NCBI RefSeq assembly: GCF_008710745.1
Contig: NZ_VYSA01000003.1
Location: 124,001-188,000 of the forward strand
Reading direction: 5' to 3'
DNA length: 64,000 nucleotides
Origin: Microbacterium rhizomatis
GTDB taxonomy: Bacteria > Actinomycetota > Actinomycetes > Actinomycetales > Microbacteriaceae
This document shows, piece after piece, positions 32,822 through 40,545 of this stretch (the stretch's first letter is position 1; each line of letters opens with the position of its first letter). The notes under the pieces are model-generated. The model was not told the DNA's origin and did no database searches. It saw nothing but the letters and a program-made list of their open reading frames with translations. The position numbers were made by a program, and so were the translations under genes.

Positions 32822-35596
32822 CTACTCCATCACCTCGGGCCGCGCAGCGGCGACCCGCCAGACGCGATCGCGCGAGAACGGCTGGACGAACGGCCGGGCG
32901 CCGAGCGCGCGGGCGATGGCGTTGCCCAGTGCCGGGGCGACAGGGTTGTAGGGCGACTCGCTCATCGACTTCGCCCCGAACGGTCCGAGGTCGTCGCTGG
33001 TCTCGGCGAAGTACACCTCTGTGTCAGGGATGTCGGCGAACTGCGGAACACGATACGTGCGGAACACAGGGTTCTCGATGCGCCCGTCGGGATCGATCAT
33101 GACCTCTTCGTACAGGGCGCTGCCGATTCCCTGCGCCACGCCGCCCTCCACCTGGCCGAGCGCCTGGGCGGGATTCATGACGAAGCCGGCGTCGGCGGCG
33201 TGGACCGACTGGAGGATCCGCACCGTGCCGGTCGCCGCATCCACCGCCACCCGGAACGCCTGCACGTCGAACGCGAGCGACCGCAGCTCGCCGTACTCGC
33301 TCCCGTCGGCGGTCAGCCCGTTCGCATCGACGAACTCGCGGGGCGCGGCGGCGACGATCTCGTCGAACGCGACGAGCCGCGCGCCGGTGCGCACACCGTC
33401 CGTCTCGAGGTGGGCGTCCGCGGCGGCGGTGCCGGTGAGCGATGCGGCGGTCTGCAGCATCCGGTCCTTGAGCGCCAGGCACGCGGCGTGCAGGGCCTTG
33501 CCCGCGACCGTGATGCCCGCCGAGGCGAAGGCGCCGGTGTCGTGTCGCACGGCGTCGGTGTCGGCGCTGTGCAGCTCGAGCCGAGCGAATGAGGCCCCGA
33601 GAACGGATGCCGCGATCTGGCGATGTACGGTCGTGGTGCCGTTGCCGAACTCGGCGGTGCCGACCCCGAGCAGGAACGTTCCGTCCGGGCGAAGGGTCGC
33701 GGTGGTGTGGGCGATGTGGCCGCGCGGAGCCATGGTCGCGATCATCGCGACCGCCATCCCCTCACCGATCGCCCAGCCGGAGGGCGCTTCCGCCCCGTTT
33801 CCGCGGCGCAGGGCCGATTCGGTCAGATCGAGGCACTGGTCGAGCCCGTAGCTGCCCCAGACCAGGTCTTCTTCGTACTTGTCGTCTTCGTCGTGGAGCC
33901 GGTCGCCCTCGCGGACGGCGTTGATCCGACGAAGTTCGAACGGATCGATGCCGAGCTCTTCGGCGAGCATGTCCATCGCGGACTCGACGCCGAGGATCAC
34001 CTGGCCGAGGCCATACCCGCGGAACGCGCCCGACGGCACGTTGTTCGTATACACCGCCTCGGCGTCGATGCGGCGAACGGGGCAACGGTAGATGGTGGTC
34101 GATTCAGCGACTCCGTGGAACATCACGCCGATCGCGTGGTTGCCGTACGCGCCGGTGTCGCTCAGCACGTCGACCTTCATCGCGGTGAGCACGCCGTCGG
34201 AGGTCGCTCCGAGGGAGACGCTCACGCGCATCGGATGCCGCACCGCGGCGCGCTGGAATTCTTCGGTGCGCGAGTACTCGAACGCGGCGGGGCGCCCCGT
34301 CCGCAGGACGGCGAGGGCCACGAGGTCCTCCGTGAAGATCTCCTGCTTGCCGCCGAAGCCCCCGCCGACGCGGGCGGCGTACACGCGCACCCTCACGGGG
34401 TCGAGGTCGAAGATACGGGCGAGCTCGTCGCGCGTGAGGAACGGCACCTGGGTGCTGGAGCGGATGACGAGTCGTCCCTCGTCGTCCATCCACCCCACCG
34501 AGCCGTGGGTCTCGAGCTGGGCGTGCACGACCCGCGACGTCCGCCACGTGCCTCCGACGCGAACAGGGCTCGAGGCGAGCGCCGCATCGATGTCCCCTCC
34601 GCTTCCGTCGTGCAGCGCCGCGACGACGTTGCGGGATGCCTCGGCCACTCGGTCATCGGGAGTTCGGTCGGGGTGCAGCAGCGGTGCGCCGGGGGTTCGA
34701 GCCTCTTCGGGGTCGAACACCGCCGGGAGAACCTCGTACGAGATATGCACCAGGCGGCATGCTTCCTCTGCAGCGGCAGCGCTCTCAGCGACGACCGCGA
34801 CGACGCGCTGGCCGACGAAGCGGACGACATCGTCGAGCATCCTGGTGTCATCCGGATCGTCTTCGCGATGCTCGTGCCGAGCGGTCGAATAGCGACCCTG
34901 CGGCACGTTCTGGTGCGTGTAGATGTCGACGACGCCCGGCACGGCGGCGGCCGCTGCCGTGTCGATCGCCGTCACGCGTGCGTGCGCGTGAGGAGAGCCC
35001 ACGACGCGGATCGTGAGGGCCCCGGGTACGGGCTCGTCGAACGTGAACGGCTCGAGTCCCTGCACGACGCGCCGCGCGGCCGGAGGCGTGACGGAGCGGC
35101 CCACCCCGTCGGGCGGTCCGGGGTTCGCCGTGGCGTCGTACCGCTCTCCCGTCTCGCGCACGGGCCCTCGCACGGACTGGGCGATCGCTGCGCGGATCGG
35201 GCGATAGCCGGTGCACCGGCACAGGTTTCCCTTCATCCGCTTCTCGAGGTGCGGCAGGTCGTCAGCGGTCAGGGTAGAGGCGGTCACGCTCATGCCGGCC
35301 GTGCAGAATCCGCACTGGAATCCGAAGTGCTCGACCAGTGCCTCCTGCACGGGGTGCAGCTCCTCGCCCGTGGCGAGTCCGGCCGCCGTCGTCACCGCGC
35401 GACATTCGACCCGCGCCGCGGGGATGATGCACGAATGAACGGGCTCGCCGTCGAGGAGCACCGCGCAGGCTCCGCAGTCTCCGGCGTCGCAGCCCTTCTT
35501 CACCTCGCTGTGCCCGTGCTCGCGCAGCAGCGTGCGCAGGCATTGGCCGGCGCGCGGTTCGGCGTCGACGTCCTCGCCGTTCACTTCGAACCTCAT
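32822..35596 (-). CDS. Molybdenum hydroxylase: fused [2Fe-2S] and molybdopterin subunit (xanthine dehydrogenase type)
   Basis: The 924-residue protein combines two parts. Residues about 1-160 bind two [2Fe-2S] clusters: VKKGCDAGDCGACAVLLDGE (plant-ferredoxin type) and FQCGFCTAGMSV...GNLCRCTGY. Residues about 190-920 form the molybdopterin domain with VGGGFGGKQE, NNVPSGAFRGYG and the base-catalyst glutamate in GAKSMSESPYNP. FAD is supplied by the separate protein encoded just upstream, with a 4-bp overlap. Fe-S joined directly to Mo with FAD apart resembles aldehyde oxidoreductase (MOP) layout more than classic XdhA/XdhB. Purine-cluster context, XdhC and deaminases nearby favour hypoxanthine/xanthine or another purine as substrate. 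Confidence 0.9.
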   Translation of the reverse strand: MRFEVNGEDVDAEPRAGQCLRTLLREHGHSEVKKGCDAGDCGACAVLLDGEPVHSCIIPAARVECRAVTTAAGLATGEELHPVQEALVEHFGFQCGFCTAGMSVTASTLTADDLPHLEKRMKGNLCRCTGYRPIRAAIAQSVRGPVRETGERYDATANPGPPDGVGRSVTPPAARRVVQGLEPFTFDEPVPGALTIRVVGSPHAHARVTAIDTAAAAAVPGVVDIYTHQNVPQGRYSTARHEHREDDPDDTRMLDDVVRFVGQRVVAVVAESAAAAEEACRLVHISYEVLPAVFDPEEARTPGAPLLHPDRTPDDRVAEASRNVVAALHDGSGGDIDAALASSPVRVGGTWRTSRVVHAQLETHGSVGWMDDEGRLVIRSSTQVPFLTRDELARIFDLDPVRVRVYAARVGGGFGGKQEIFTEDLVALAVLRTGRPAAFEYSRTEEFQRAAVRHPMRVSVSLGATSDGVLTAMKVDVLSDTGAYGNHAIGVMFHGVAESTTIYRCPVRRIDAEAVYTNNVPSGAFRGYGLGQVILGVESAMDMLAEELGIDPFELRRINAVREGDRLHDEDDKYEEDLVWGSYGLDQCLDLTESALRRGNGAEAPSGWAIGEGMAVAMIATMAPRGHIAHTTATLRPDGTFLLGVGTAEFGNGTTTVHRQIAASVLGASFARLELHSADTDAVRHDTGAFASAGITVAGKALHAACLALKDRMLQTAASLTGTAAADAHLETDGVRTGARLVAFDEIVAAAPREFVDANGLTADGSEYGELRSLAFDVQAFRVAVDAATGTVRILQSVHAADAGFVMNPAQALGQVEGGVAQGIGSALYEEVMIDPDGRIENPVFRTYRVPQFADIPDTEVYFAETSDDLGPFGAKSMSESPYNPVAPALGNAIARALGARPFVQPFSRDRVWRVAAARPEVME

Positions 35597-36432
35597 GCGA
35601 CGCCGCCGAGGTCTCGGCGCAGTCGCTCGGCGAGCGCCGCGCTCACCGCGCGGCGCCAGTCCGCCGGGCCGAGGGGATCCGTGTAATAGCCCGACGCCGT
35701 GGCGACCGCGCTCGCGAGGGCCGCAGCATCCGGAATGCCGGCGAACCGCAGCACCTGCGGCGTCAGGGTCGCGGCCGTGATCACGAACGTCGAGCTGCCG
35801 TCCTCATCGCGGCGCGCTGTGACCACCGCGCCCGAGCGACCGAGTTCGGCGAGGGCGATCTTGCGCAGCAGCGCGCGCCCGCGGAGCGCGGTGGATGGCA
35901 GATCGATCGCGCGCACCACCTCGCCGCGCTCCAGCACGTGAGTCCCGTTGCCGGTGGGGAAGTCGGCGACCGCGACCGTGCGCTCGGTGCCGTCCGGACG
36001 CCAGATGAGCGCTGTCCCGTCGAGCCCCGCGGTGAGCGAGATCATCGCGCCGGCACAGAATGCGCGGCCGAGGTTGCCTCCGATCGTGGCGGTGTTCCAG
36101 ATCTTGAACGAGGCGAGCAGGGCGTCGGCCGCGTCCGGAACGATGTCCAGCGCCGTCCACTCCGCGGGGCGGGGTGCGGCATCCGGAATCTTCTCGCCCT
36201 TCGACCAGGCCAGCAGCCGGGCGATCGTGCAGGTCGCGCCGATACGGAGGCCGGCCTCGGACACTTCGATGTCGGGCCAGTCGAGGGTCGTGAGGTCGAC
36301 GAACCCGGTCGTGGCGGGCTGGGGCTCACTCATCAGCCACGTGCCGCCGGCGATGAACACCTCGCCGGGCGCGAGTGCGAGATCGGTGCGCGTGCGCGCG
36401 CTGCGGAAGCTCGTCACGGTGTTGATGTCCAT
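35593..36432 (-). CDS. FAD-binding subunit of molybdenum hydroxylase
   Basis: The 279-residue protein is a CoxM/XdhB-type FAD subunit. The FAD pyrophosphate motif is near FIAGGTWLMSEPQP (usual AGGTDL), with the second loop at WNTATIGGNLGRAFCAGAM and a C-terminal CO_deh_flav_C-like part. It passes electrons from the Fe-S clusters of the fused subunit to an acceptor. ATG 36432 is first in a two-gene operon. GAAAC-N6-GAAAC half-sites on the same strand 36-51 bp upstream may tie it to nitrogen control. Confidence 0.88.
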   Translation of the reverse strand: MDINTVTSFRSARTRTDLALAPGEVFIAGGTWLMSEPQPATTGFVDLTTLDWPDIEVSEAGLRIGATCTIARLLAWSKGEKIPDAAPRPAEWTALDIVPDAADALLASFKIWNTATIGGNLGRAFCAGAMISLTAGLDGTALIWRPDGTERTVAVADFPTGNGTHVLERGEVVRAIDLPSTALRGRALLRKIALAELGRSGAVVTARRDEDGSSTFVITAATLTPQVLRFAGIPDAAALASAVATASGYYTDPLGPADWRRAVSAALAERLRRDLGGVA

Positions 36433-36467
36433 CCCTGCCCCTTCTCGACTCAGTCAATCAAACCTCG

Positions 36468-36483
36468 GTTTCCCCGGTGTTTC
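36468..36483 (-). promoter_or_regulatory. Possible partial GlnR-like site before the FAD subunit gene
   Basis: On the minus strand GAAAC (36483-36479), 6 bases and GAAAC (36472-36468) keep GlnR half-site spacing, but the GTnAC half is not matched. Weak evidence. Confidence 0.3.
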
Positions 36484-36506
36484 GCCGGATCGGGCTGGCC
36501 CCCGGT

Positions 36507-36600
36507 GCACAACGCAGGATCGCTTGCCTGCGTGCGCGGCGACATCCGCGTGATTCCGGGAGAGCGGCGGCCGCAGCCGCCGGTCGATCCTGCGTTGTGC
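36507..36600. repeat. 94-bp terminal-inverted-repeat element, type B copy 1
   Basis: Perfect 16-bp ends: GCACAACGCAGGATCG and its reverse complement. About 95% identical to the copy at 36746-36839, 145 bp away in the same orientation. Both are followed by AGCGGGGACGGGCC. Confidence 0.92.
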
Positions 36601-36693
36601 AGCGGGGACGGGCCTGAGTATGCAGGGGGGACGGGCCTGAGTGCGCGGCGGCGCCGGCGGGGGCGCCGGGGGCGCCGGGGGCGCCGGCGGGGG

Positions 36694-36745
36694 TCACAGC
36701 CGCGCGGCAATCTCGCGCGCCACGTCGGTCCACCCGTCGCAAGCT
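36694..36745 (-). pseudogene. Possible remnant of a deaminase 3' end
   Basis: The minus strand encodes DGWTDVAREIAARL followed by TGA and a CCCCC run. The real 8-oxoguanine-deaminase-like gene ends ASRELAERL, TGA, CCCCC. Each is preceded or followed by a type B element, so the gene tail and the element may have been duplicated together. Short and uncertain. Confidence 0.35.
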
Positions 36746-36839
36746 GCACAACGCAGGATCGCTTGCCTGTGTGCGCGACGACATGCGCGTGATTCCAGGG
36801 GAGCGGTGGCCGCGGCCGCCGGTCGATCCTGCGTTGTGC
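36746..36839. repeat. 94-bp terminal-inverted-repeat element, type B copy 2
   Basis: Same perfect 16-bp ends as copy 1. The interior differs at only a few positions. It ends 27 bases before the deaminase stop. With copy 1 and the GC-rich spacer (36601-36693, repeats of GGGGGCGCC), it fills the 434-base gap between genes. Confidence 0.92.
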
Positions 36840-36866
36840 AGCGGGGACGGGCCGAAACGCAGGGGG

Positions 36867-38225
36867 TCAGAGTCGCTCGGCGAGCTCGCGCGACGCGGCA
36901 GCGACCTCTTCGGCCAGGATCGGCGCCTCGGCGGTGACGAGCTCGGACTCCTCGACGACGACCCTCCCGTTGACGAACAGACGCGCGAGCGGAGGCAGCG
37001 CGCCCAGCCCGAGAGCGGCGACGGGATCGAGGATGCCGGCATGCTCGACCGTGTCTACCCGCCAGACCGCGATGTCGGCGAGCTTGCCGGGCTCGAGCGA
37101 GCCGATCTCGGCGTCGCGGCCGAGCACCCGCGCCCCGCCCATCGTCGCGATGCGCAGGCCCGCGCGGACGCTGAACGAGTCGGCACCGGTCTTGAGCCGG
37201 CCCATGAGCACGGCCTCGCGGATCTCGATGCCGAGCTGACCCGACTCGTTCGACGCCGCCCCGTCGACGCCCAGCCCGACGGGAACCCCGGCCCGCAGCA
37301 GATCGCGCACCGGCGCGATCCCCGAGGCGAGCCGGGCGTTGGATGAGGGGCAGTGCGCGACGCCCGTGCCTGTGGCGGCATATCTCGCGATCGCCGGCTC
37401 GTCGAGGTGCACGCCGTGCGCCATCCAGACGTCGGGGCCGAGCCAGCCGAGGTCCTCGAGGTACTGCGTCGGAGTCTTGCCGAACCGCTCGAGGCAGTAC
37501 GCATCCTCCTCGACCGTCTCGGACGCGTGGGTGTGCAGCCGAACGCCGAGCGAGCGGGCGAGCTGTGCCGACTCGCGCAGCAGGTCGGCCGTGACGGAGA
37601 ACGGCGAGCACGGCGCGATCGCGACGCGCGCCATCGATGCGAAGGACGGGTCGTGGTACGTCTCGACCGCGGTGCGGGATGCTTCGAGAATGGCGTCGGT
37701 CGTCTCCACGGCGAAGTCCGGTGGGAGGCCGCCCTGCGACTGCCCGAGATCCATCGATCCGCGGGTGGCGTGCACCCGGACCCCGATGCGCTCCGCGGCC
37801 TCGACGATCGAACCGACGATGTCGCCCGAGCCCCGGGGGAACACGTAATGGTGGTCGCCGACCGTCGTGCACCCCGATCGCGCGAGCACCGCCATCGCAC
37901 CGGCAGCGCCGATGCCGGTCAACCGGGCGTCGATCCGCGACCACAGCGGATACAGCGCCGTGAGCCAGTCGAACAAGATCGCGTCCTGCGCGTAGCCGCG
38001 CGTGAGCCACTGGTACAGGTGGTGGTGGGTGTTGACCAGACCCGGGGTGACGAGGCATCCCGACCCGTCGACGATCTCGGCGCCTGCGCGCCACTCGCCG
38101 GGCGCCGCTCCTGAGCCCACGGCGGCGATCGTCTCGCCTTCGATCACGACATACCCGTCCGGATGCTCCGACCCCGCGCCGTCCACGGTCGCGACGTACG
38201 CGCGCTCGATGATCGTCCGGGCCAC
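36867..38225 (-). CDS. Amidohydrolase, 8-oxoguanine / aminopurine deaminase-like
   Basis: The 452-residue TRZ/ATZ-type amidohydrolase has LVTPGLVNTHHHLYQWLTRG with the metal HxH, GDHHYVFPRGSGD, LHTHASETVEEDAYCLERFG, VWMAHGVHLDE, GVAHCPSSNARLASG and the metal aspartate in VGLGVDGAASNESG. The HHHLYQ and YAQDAILFDWL segments match bacterial 8-oxoguanine deaminases, which convert 8-oxoguanine to urate, rather than cytosine or guanine deaminases. GTG 38225 is the start. It lies 36 bp after a cytidine-deaminase-fold enzyme in the xdhC operon. Product urate would feed the uricase pathway. Substrate assignment is inferred. Confidence 0.85.
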   Translation of the reverse strand: MARTIIERAYVATVDGAGSEHPDGYVVIEGETIAAVGSGAAPGEWRAGAEIVDGSGCLVTPGLVNTHHHLYQWLTRGYAQDAILFDWLTALYPLWSRIDARLTGIGAAGAMAVLARSGCTTVGDHHYVFPRGSGDIVGSIVEAAERIGVRVHATRGSMDLGQSQGGLPPDFAVETTDAILEASRTAVETYHDPSFASMARVAIAPCSPFSVTADLLRESAQLARSLGVRLHTHASETVEEDAYCLERFGKTPTQYLEDLGWLGPDVWMAHGVHLDEPAIARYAATGTGVAHCPSSNARLASGIAPVRDLLRAGVPVGLGVDGAASNESGQLGIEIREAVLMGRLKTGADSFSVRAGLRIATMGGARVLGRDAEIGSLEPGKLADIAVWRVDTVEHAGILDPVAALGLGALPPLARLFVNGRVVVEESELVTAEAPILAEEVAAASRELAERL

Positions 38226-38261
38226 CTCAGTGCACCATCTCGAGCGCCACCGGAGCCGCCG

Positions 38262-38789
38262 TCACGCGTGGCCCTCCGGCGTTGTCCAGAACCCCGCGTG
38301 CACGGCCGCCGCCTCGGGGAGCGCCACCGGACCGACGACGTCGATCGGCCGCCCGCCGCGTGCGAAGACCTCACGGCACGGCAGCGCGAGGGTGGGGATG
38401 CCCTCCTGCGCGTCCACGATGCGGATGAGCTCGTCCTCGCCCAGCGCATACACGACGCGGCTGATTCCCGACCAGTAGATCGCGCCCGCGCACATCGCGC
38501 AGGGTTCGGTGCTCGTGTAGAGAGTGGATGCGGTGAGCTCCGCCGCGGGAAGCGCGGCAGCCGCGATGCGCACGAGGTTCGTCTCGGCGTGGCCCGTGGG
38601 GTCGGCTCCGGTGACGACCGAGTTCAGTCCTTCGACGATCGTGCCGGCGGCGGTGACAACGATCGCCCCGAACGGATGGTCGCCCCGCTCGCGCGCAGCG
38701 CCGGCCAACGCGATCGCACGCAGGAGGTGGGCGCGCTCGTCGGGCGGCAGTTCGGCGCTGGGGCGTTCGGTCATCGCGGGTTCGGTCAT
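38262..38789 (-). CDS. Nucleoside/guanine deaminase, cytidine-deaminase fold
   Basis: The 175-residue Zn deaminase has the catalytic motif GHAETNLVR (His and Glu) and EPCAMCAGAIYWSGI (two zinc cysteines). These are the marks of the TadA/GuaD (Bacillus-type guanine deaminase) family. It would be a second, unrelated guanine or aminopurine deaminase besides the amidohydrolase at 17684-19075. ATG 38789 overlaps the xdhC stop; MTERP at 38774 is an alternative start. Placement between xdhC and an 8-oxoguanine-deaminase-like gene supports a purine substrate. Confidence 0.85.
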   Translation of the reverse strand: MTEPAMTERPSAELPPDERAHLLRAIALAGAARERGDHPFGAIVVTAAGTIVEGLNSVVTGADPTGHAETNLVRIAAAALPAAELTASTLYTSTEPCAMCAGAIYWSGISRVVYALGEDELIRIVDAQEGIPTLALPCREVFARGGRPIDVVGPVALPEAAAVHAGFWTTPEGHA

Positions 38790-39868
38790 CGTCGGGCCTC
38801 CGAGGTGAGTGCGGGCGAGCACGAACGGTCGACCTCGCCGGTGCTGCGGTGCACCGCGCTCGAGAGGTCGCGCAGCGGCAGGCCTGTGCCGTGCCGGCGT
38901 GCGGCCACGATCTCGGCGAGCACGGCGATCGCGGTCTCGTCGGGGGTCGTACCCTGCAGGTCGAGGCCGAGCGGCGAGTGCAGGCGGGCGAGGTCGTCCT
39001 CGTCGACGCCGGACTGCCGCAACAGCTGCGCCCGTCGCGCCACCGTCGAGCGCGACCCCATCGCTCCGACGAACCCGATGGGCAGCGCGAGCGCGGCGCG
39101 CAGCGCGGGCACATCGATCCGCTCGTCGTGGGTGAGCACGCACACCGCCGTGCGTTCGTCGAGTTCATCGGCCGGGATGCTGCGCAGATACTCGTGCGGA
39201 AGACCCGCCACGAGCCGTTCCGCGTCCGGGAAGCGTTCGCGGGTCACGAGAAGCTCCCACGGATCGCACACTGAGACGGCGAACCCGGCGGCTGTCGCCA
39301 CCCGGCACAGGGCTGCGGCATGGTCGCCCGCGCCGGCGATGATCAGGCGCGGCCGGGGTCGGTGCGTGAGGACGAGGAGGTCGGAACCGTCGTATGCCGC
39401 GGGGAGCATGCGGCTGTCGGCCACCTCCATCGACCGGTCGGGAAGCACCTCCGCGGGGAGGATGCGACCCGGATCCCGGTCCCCGCACGTCACGCCCATC
39501 GCGACCCGCCGGTCGGCCGCGGCGAGTGCGAGGGCGCTCAGCGCCGCCGCGTCCGTCGGATCGATCCGATACACGACGACGTCGATCGCGCCGCCGCACG
39601 CGAGCCCCGCCGCGGAGGCGGCTTCGTCGGTGAACCCGAATCGCGCGGTGCGCCCGACGCCGTCCCTCAGCACCGCGTGTGACAGCAGTACAGCGTCGCC
39701 CTCGACGCAGCCGCCGGAGATCGAGCCGATCACTCGCCCGTCGGCCGTGACCGCCATCGAGGCGCCGACGCCGAGCGGGGCGCTGCGCGGCACCCCGATG
39801 ATCGTGACGACGGCCACCGCGCTCCCGGCGCGCAGCACCGGCAGAAGTTCGGGCGCGAGTTCGAGCAT
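38786..39868 (-). CDS. xdhC: XdhC/CoxI-family Mo-cofactor maturation protein
   Basis: The 360-residue protein has an XdhC N-terminal domain (GVPRSAPLGVGASMAVTADG, SISGGCVEGDAV) and a C-terminal Rossmann domain (LIIAGAGDHAAALCRVATAA, VCVLTHDERIDVPAL, GFVGAMGSRSTVARR). XdhC binds and helps sulfurate the molybdenum cofactor before insertion into xanthine dehydrogenase, so it serves the fused Mo subunit at 32822-35596. Its ATG is exactly 6 nt after a TAACGT -10, hence leaderless, and 10 bases before that lies a near-match GlnR box. It heads an operon with two deaminases. Confidence 0.92.
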   Translation of the reverse strand: MLELAPELLPVLRAGSAVAVVTIIGVPRSAPLGVGASMAVTADGRVIGSISGGCVEGDAVLLSHAVLRDGVGRTARFGFTDEAASAAGLACGGAIDVVVYRIDPTDAAALSALALAAADRRVAMGVTCGDRDPGRILPAEVLPDRSMEVADSRMLPAAYDGSDLLVLTHRPRPRLIIAGAGDHAAALCRVATAAGFAVSVCDPWELLVTRERFPDAERLVAGLPHEYLRSIPADELDERTAVCVLTHDERIDVPALRAALALPIGFVGAMGSRSTVARRAQLLRQSGVDEDDLARLHSPLGLDLQGTTPDETAIAVLAEIVAARRHGTGLPLRDLSSAVHRSTGEVDRSCSPALTSEARR

Positions 39869-39874
39869 CCCGTC

Positions 39875-39906
39875 ACGTTACTCGCGACGTGTTTCCTGCG
39901 CGCTAC
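39875..39906 (-). promoter_or_regulatory. xdhC promoter with GlnR-like box and leaderless -10
   Basis: On the minus strand GTAGC-N6-GAAAC (39906-39891) is one base off the GlnR pair. Ten bases later is TAACGT (39880-39875), and 6 bases after that the ATG. The geometry is identical to the uraD promoter. Confidence 0.65.
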
Positions 39907-39952
39907 GGGATGCGGCGGAGCCCCGGACGCTCCCGCGATCGCCCACCGGGGC

Positions 39953-39958
39953 TACGCT
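39953..39958 (+). promoter_or_regulatory. -10 (TACGCT) of the MobA-like gene
   Basis: TACGCT lies 8 bases before GTG 39967 and only 2 before GTG 39961, which favours the second GTG as a leaderless start. Confidence 0.5.
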
Positions 39959-39966
39959 CGGTGCTC

Positions 39967-40530
39967 GTGGATTCTCCAGCGCTCTGCGGGCTCGTGCTGG
40001 CCGCAGGCGCCGGCACGCGGTTCGGTGGGCCGAAGGCGCTCGCGCGGTCGGCGGACGGAACGCCGTGGCTGCACGCCGCGGTGCGGATGCTGCGCGCCGC
40101 CGGGTGCGCCGAGGTGCTGGTCGCTCTCGGTGCGGGTGGCCACGAGGCCGCCGGGCTCGTGCCCGCGGCAGCGGAGATCGTCCACGTCGCGCACGGGGGC
40201 GACGGGCTCTCTGCGACGCTGCGAGCCGGAATCGCCGCGGTCGAGGACATGGGCGCCGATGCGGTCCTCATCACGCCGGTCGACACCCCGGACGCACCGG
40301 CGTCGGCCGCGATCCGGGTGATCAGCCTTGCGGGCACGCGAGCGGGGCTCGCTCAGGCGACGTACGGGGGCGAGCCGGGGCATCCGGTGTTCATCGGGGC
40401 CGACCACTTCGCCGATGTGATCACGTCGCTGTCGGGCGATCGCGGGGCCGGGCAGTACCTCCGTGAGCACGGCGCCCTCGCCGTCGAGTGCGGCGACCTG
40501 TGGTCGGGCGCTGACATCGACCAGCGCTGA
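39967..40530 (+). CDS. MobA-like nucleotidyltransferase (Mo-cofactor cytidylyltransferase type)
   Basis: The 187-residue protein is a MobA-like NTP transferase. LCGLVLAAGAGTRFGGPKAL at the N-terminus is the nucleotide-binding loop, VLITPVDTPDAP supplies the metal aspartate and YGGEPGHPVFIGADHF follows. MocA/MobA relatives attach CMP or GMP to molybdopterin, and xanthine-dehydrogenase-type enzymes usually need the cytosine form. It is divergent from xdhC, consistent with cofactor supply for the nearby molybdenum hydroxylase. Start GTG 39967 is chosen by the position of the -10; no Shine-Dalgarno is present. Confidence 0.85.
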   Translation: MDSPALCGLVLAAGAGTRFGGPKALARSADGTPWLHAAVRMLRAAGCAEVLVALGAGGHEAAGLVPAAAEIVHVAHGGDGLSATLRAGIAAVEDMGADAVLITPVDTPDAPASAAIRVISLAGTRAGLAQATYGGEPGHPVFIGADHFADVITSLSGDRGAGQYLREHGALAVECGDLWSGADIDQR

Positions 40531-40545
40531 GCGCCTGCCCGGGTT

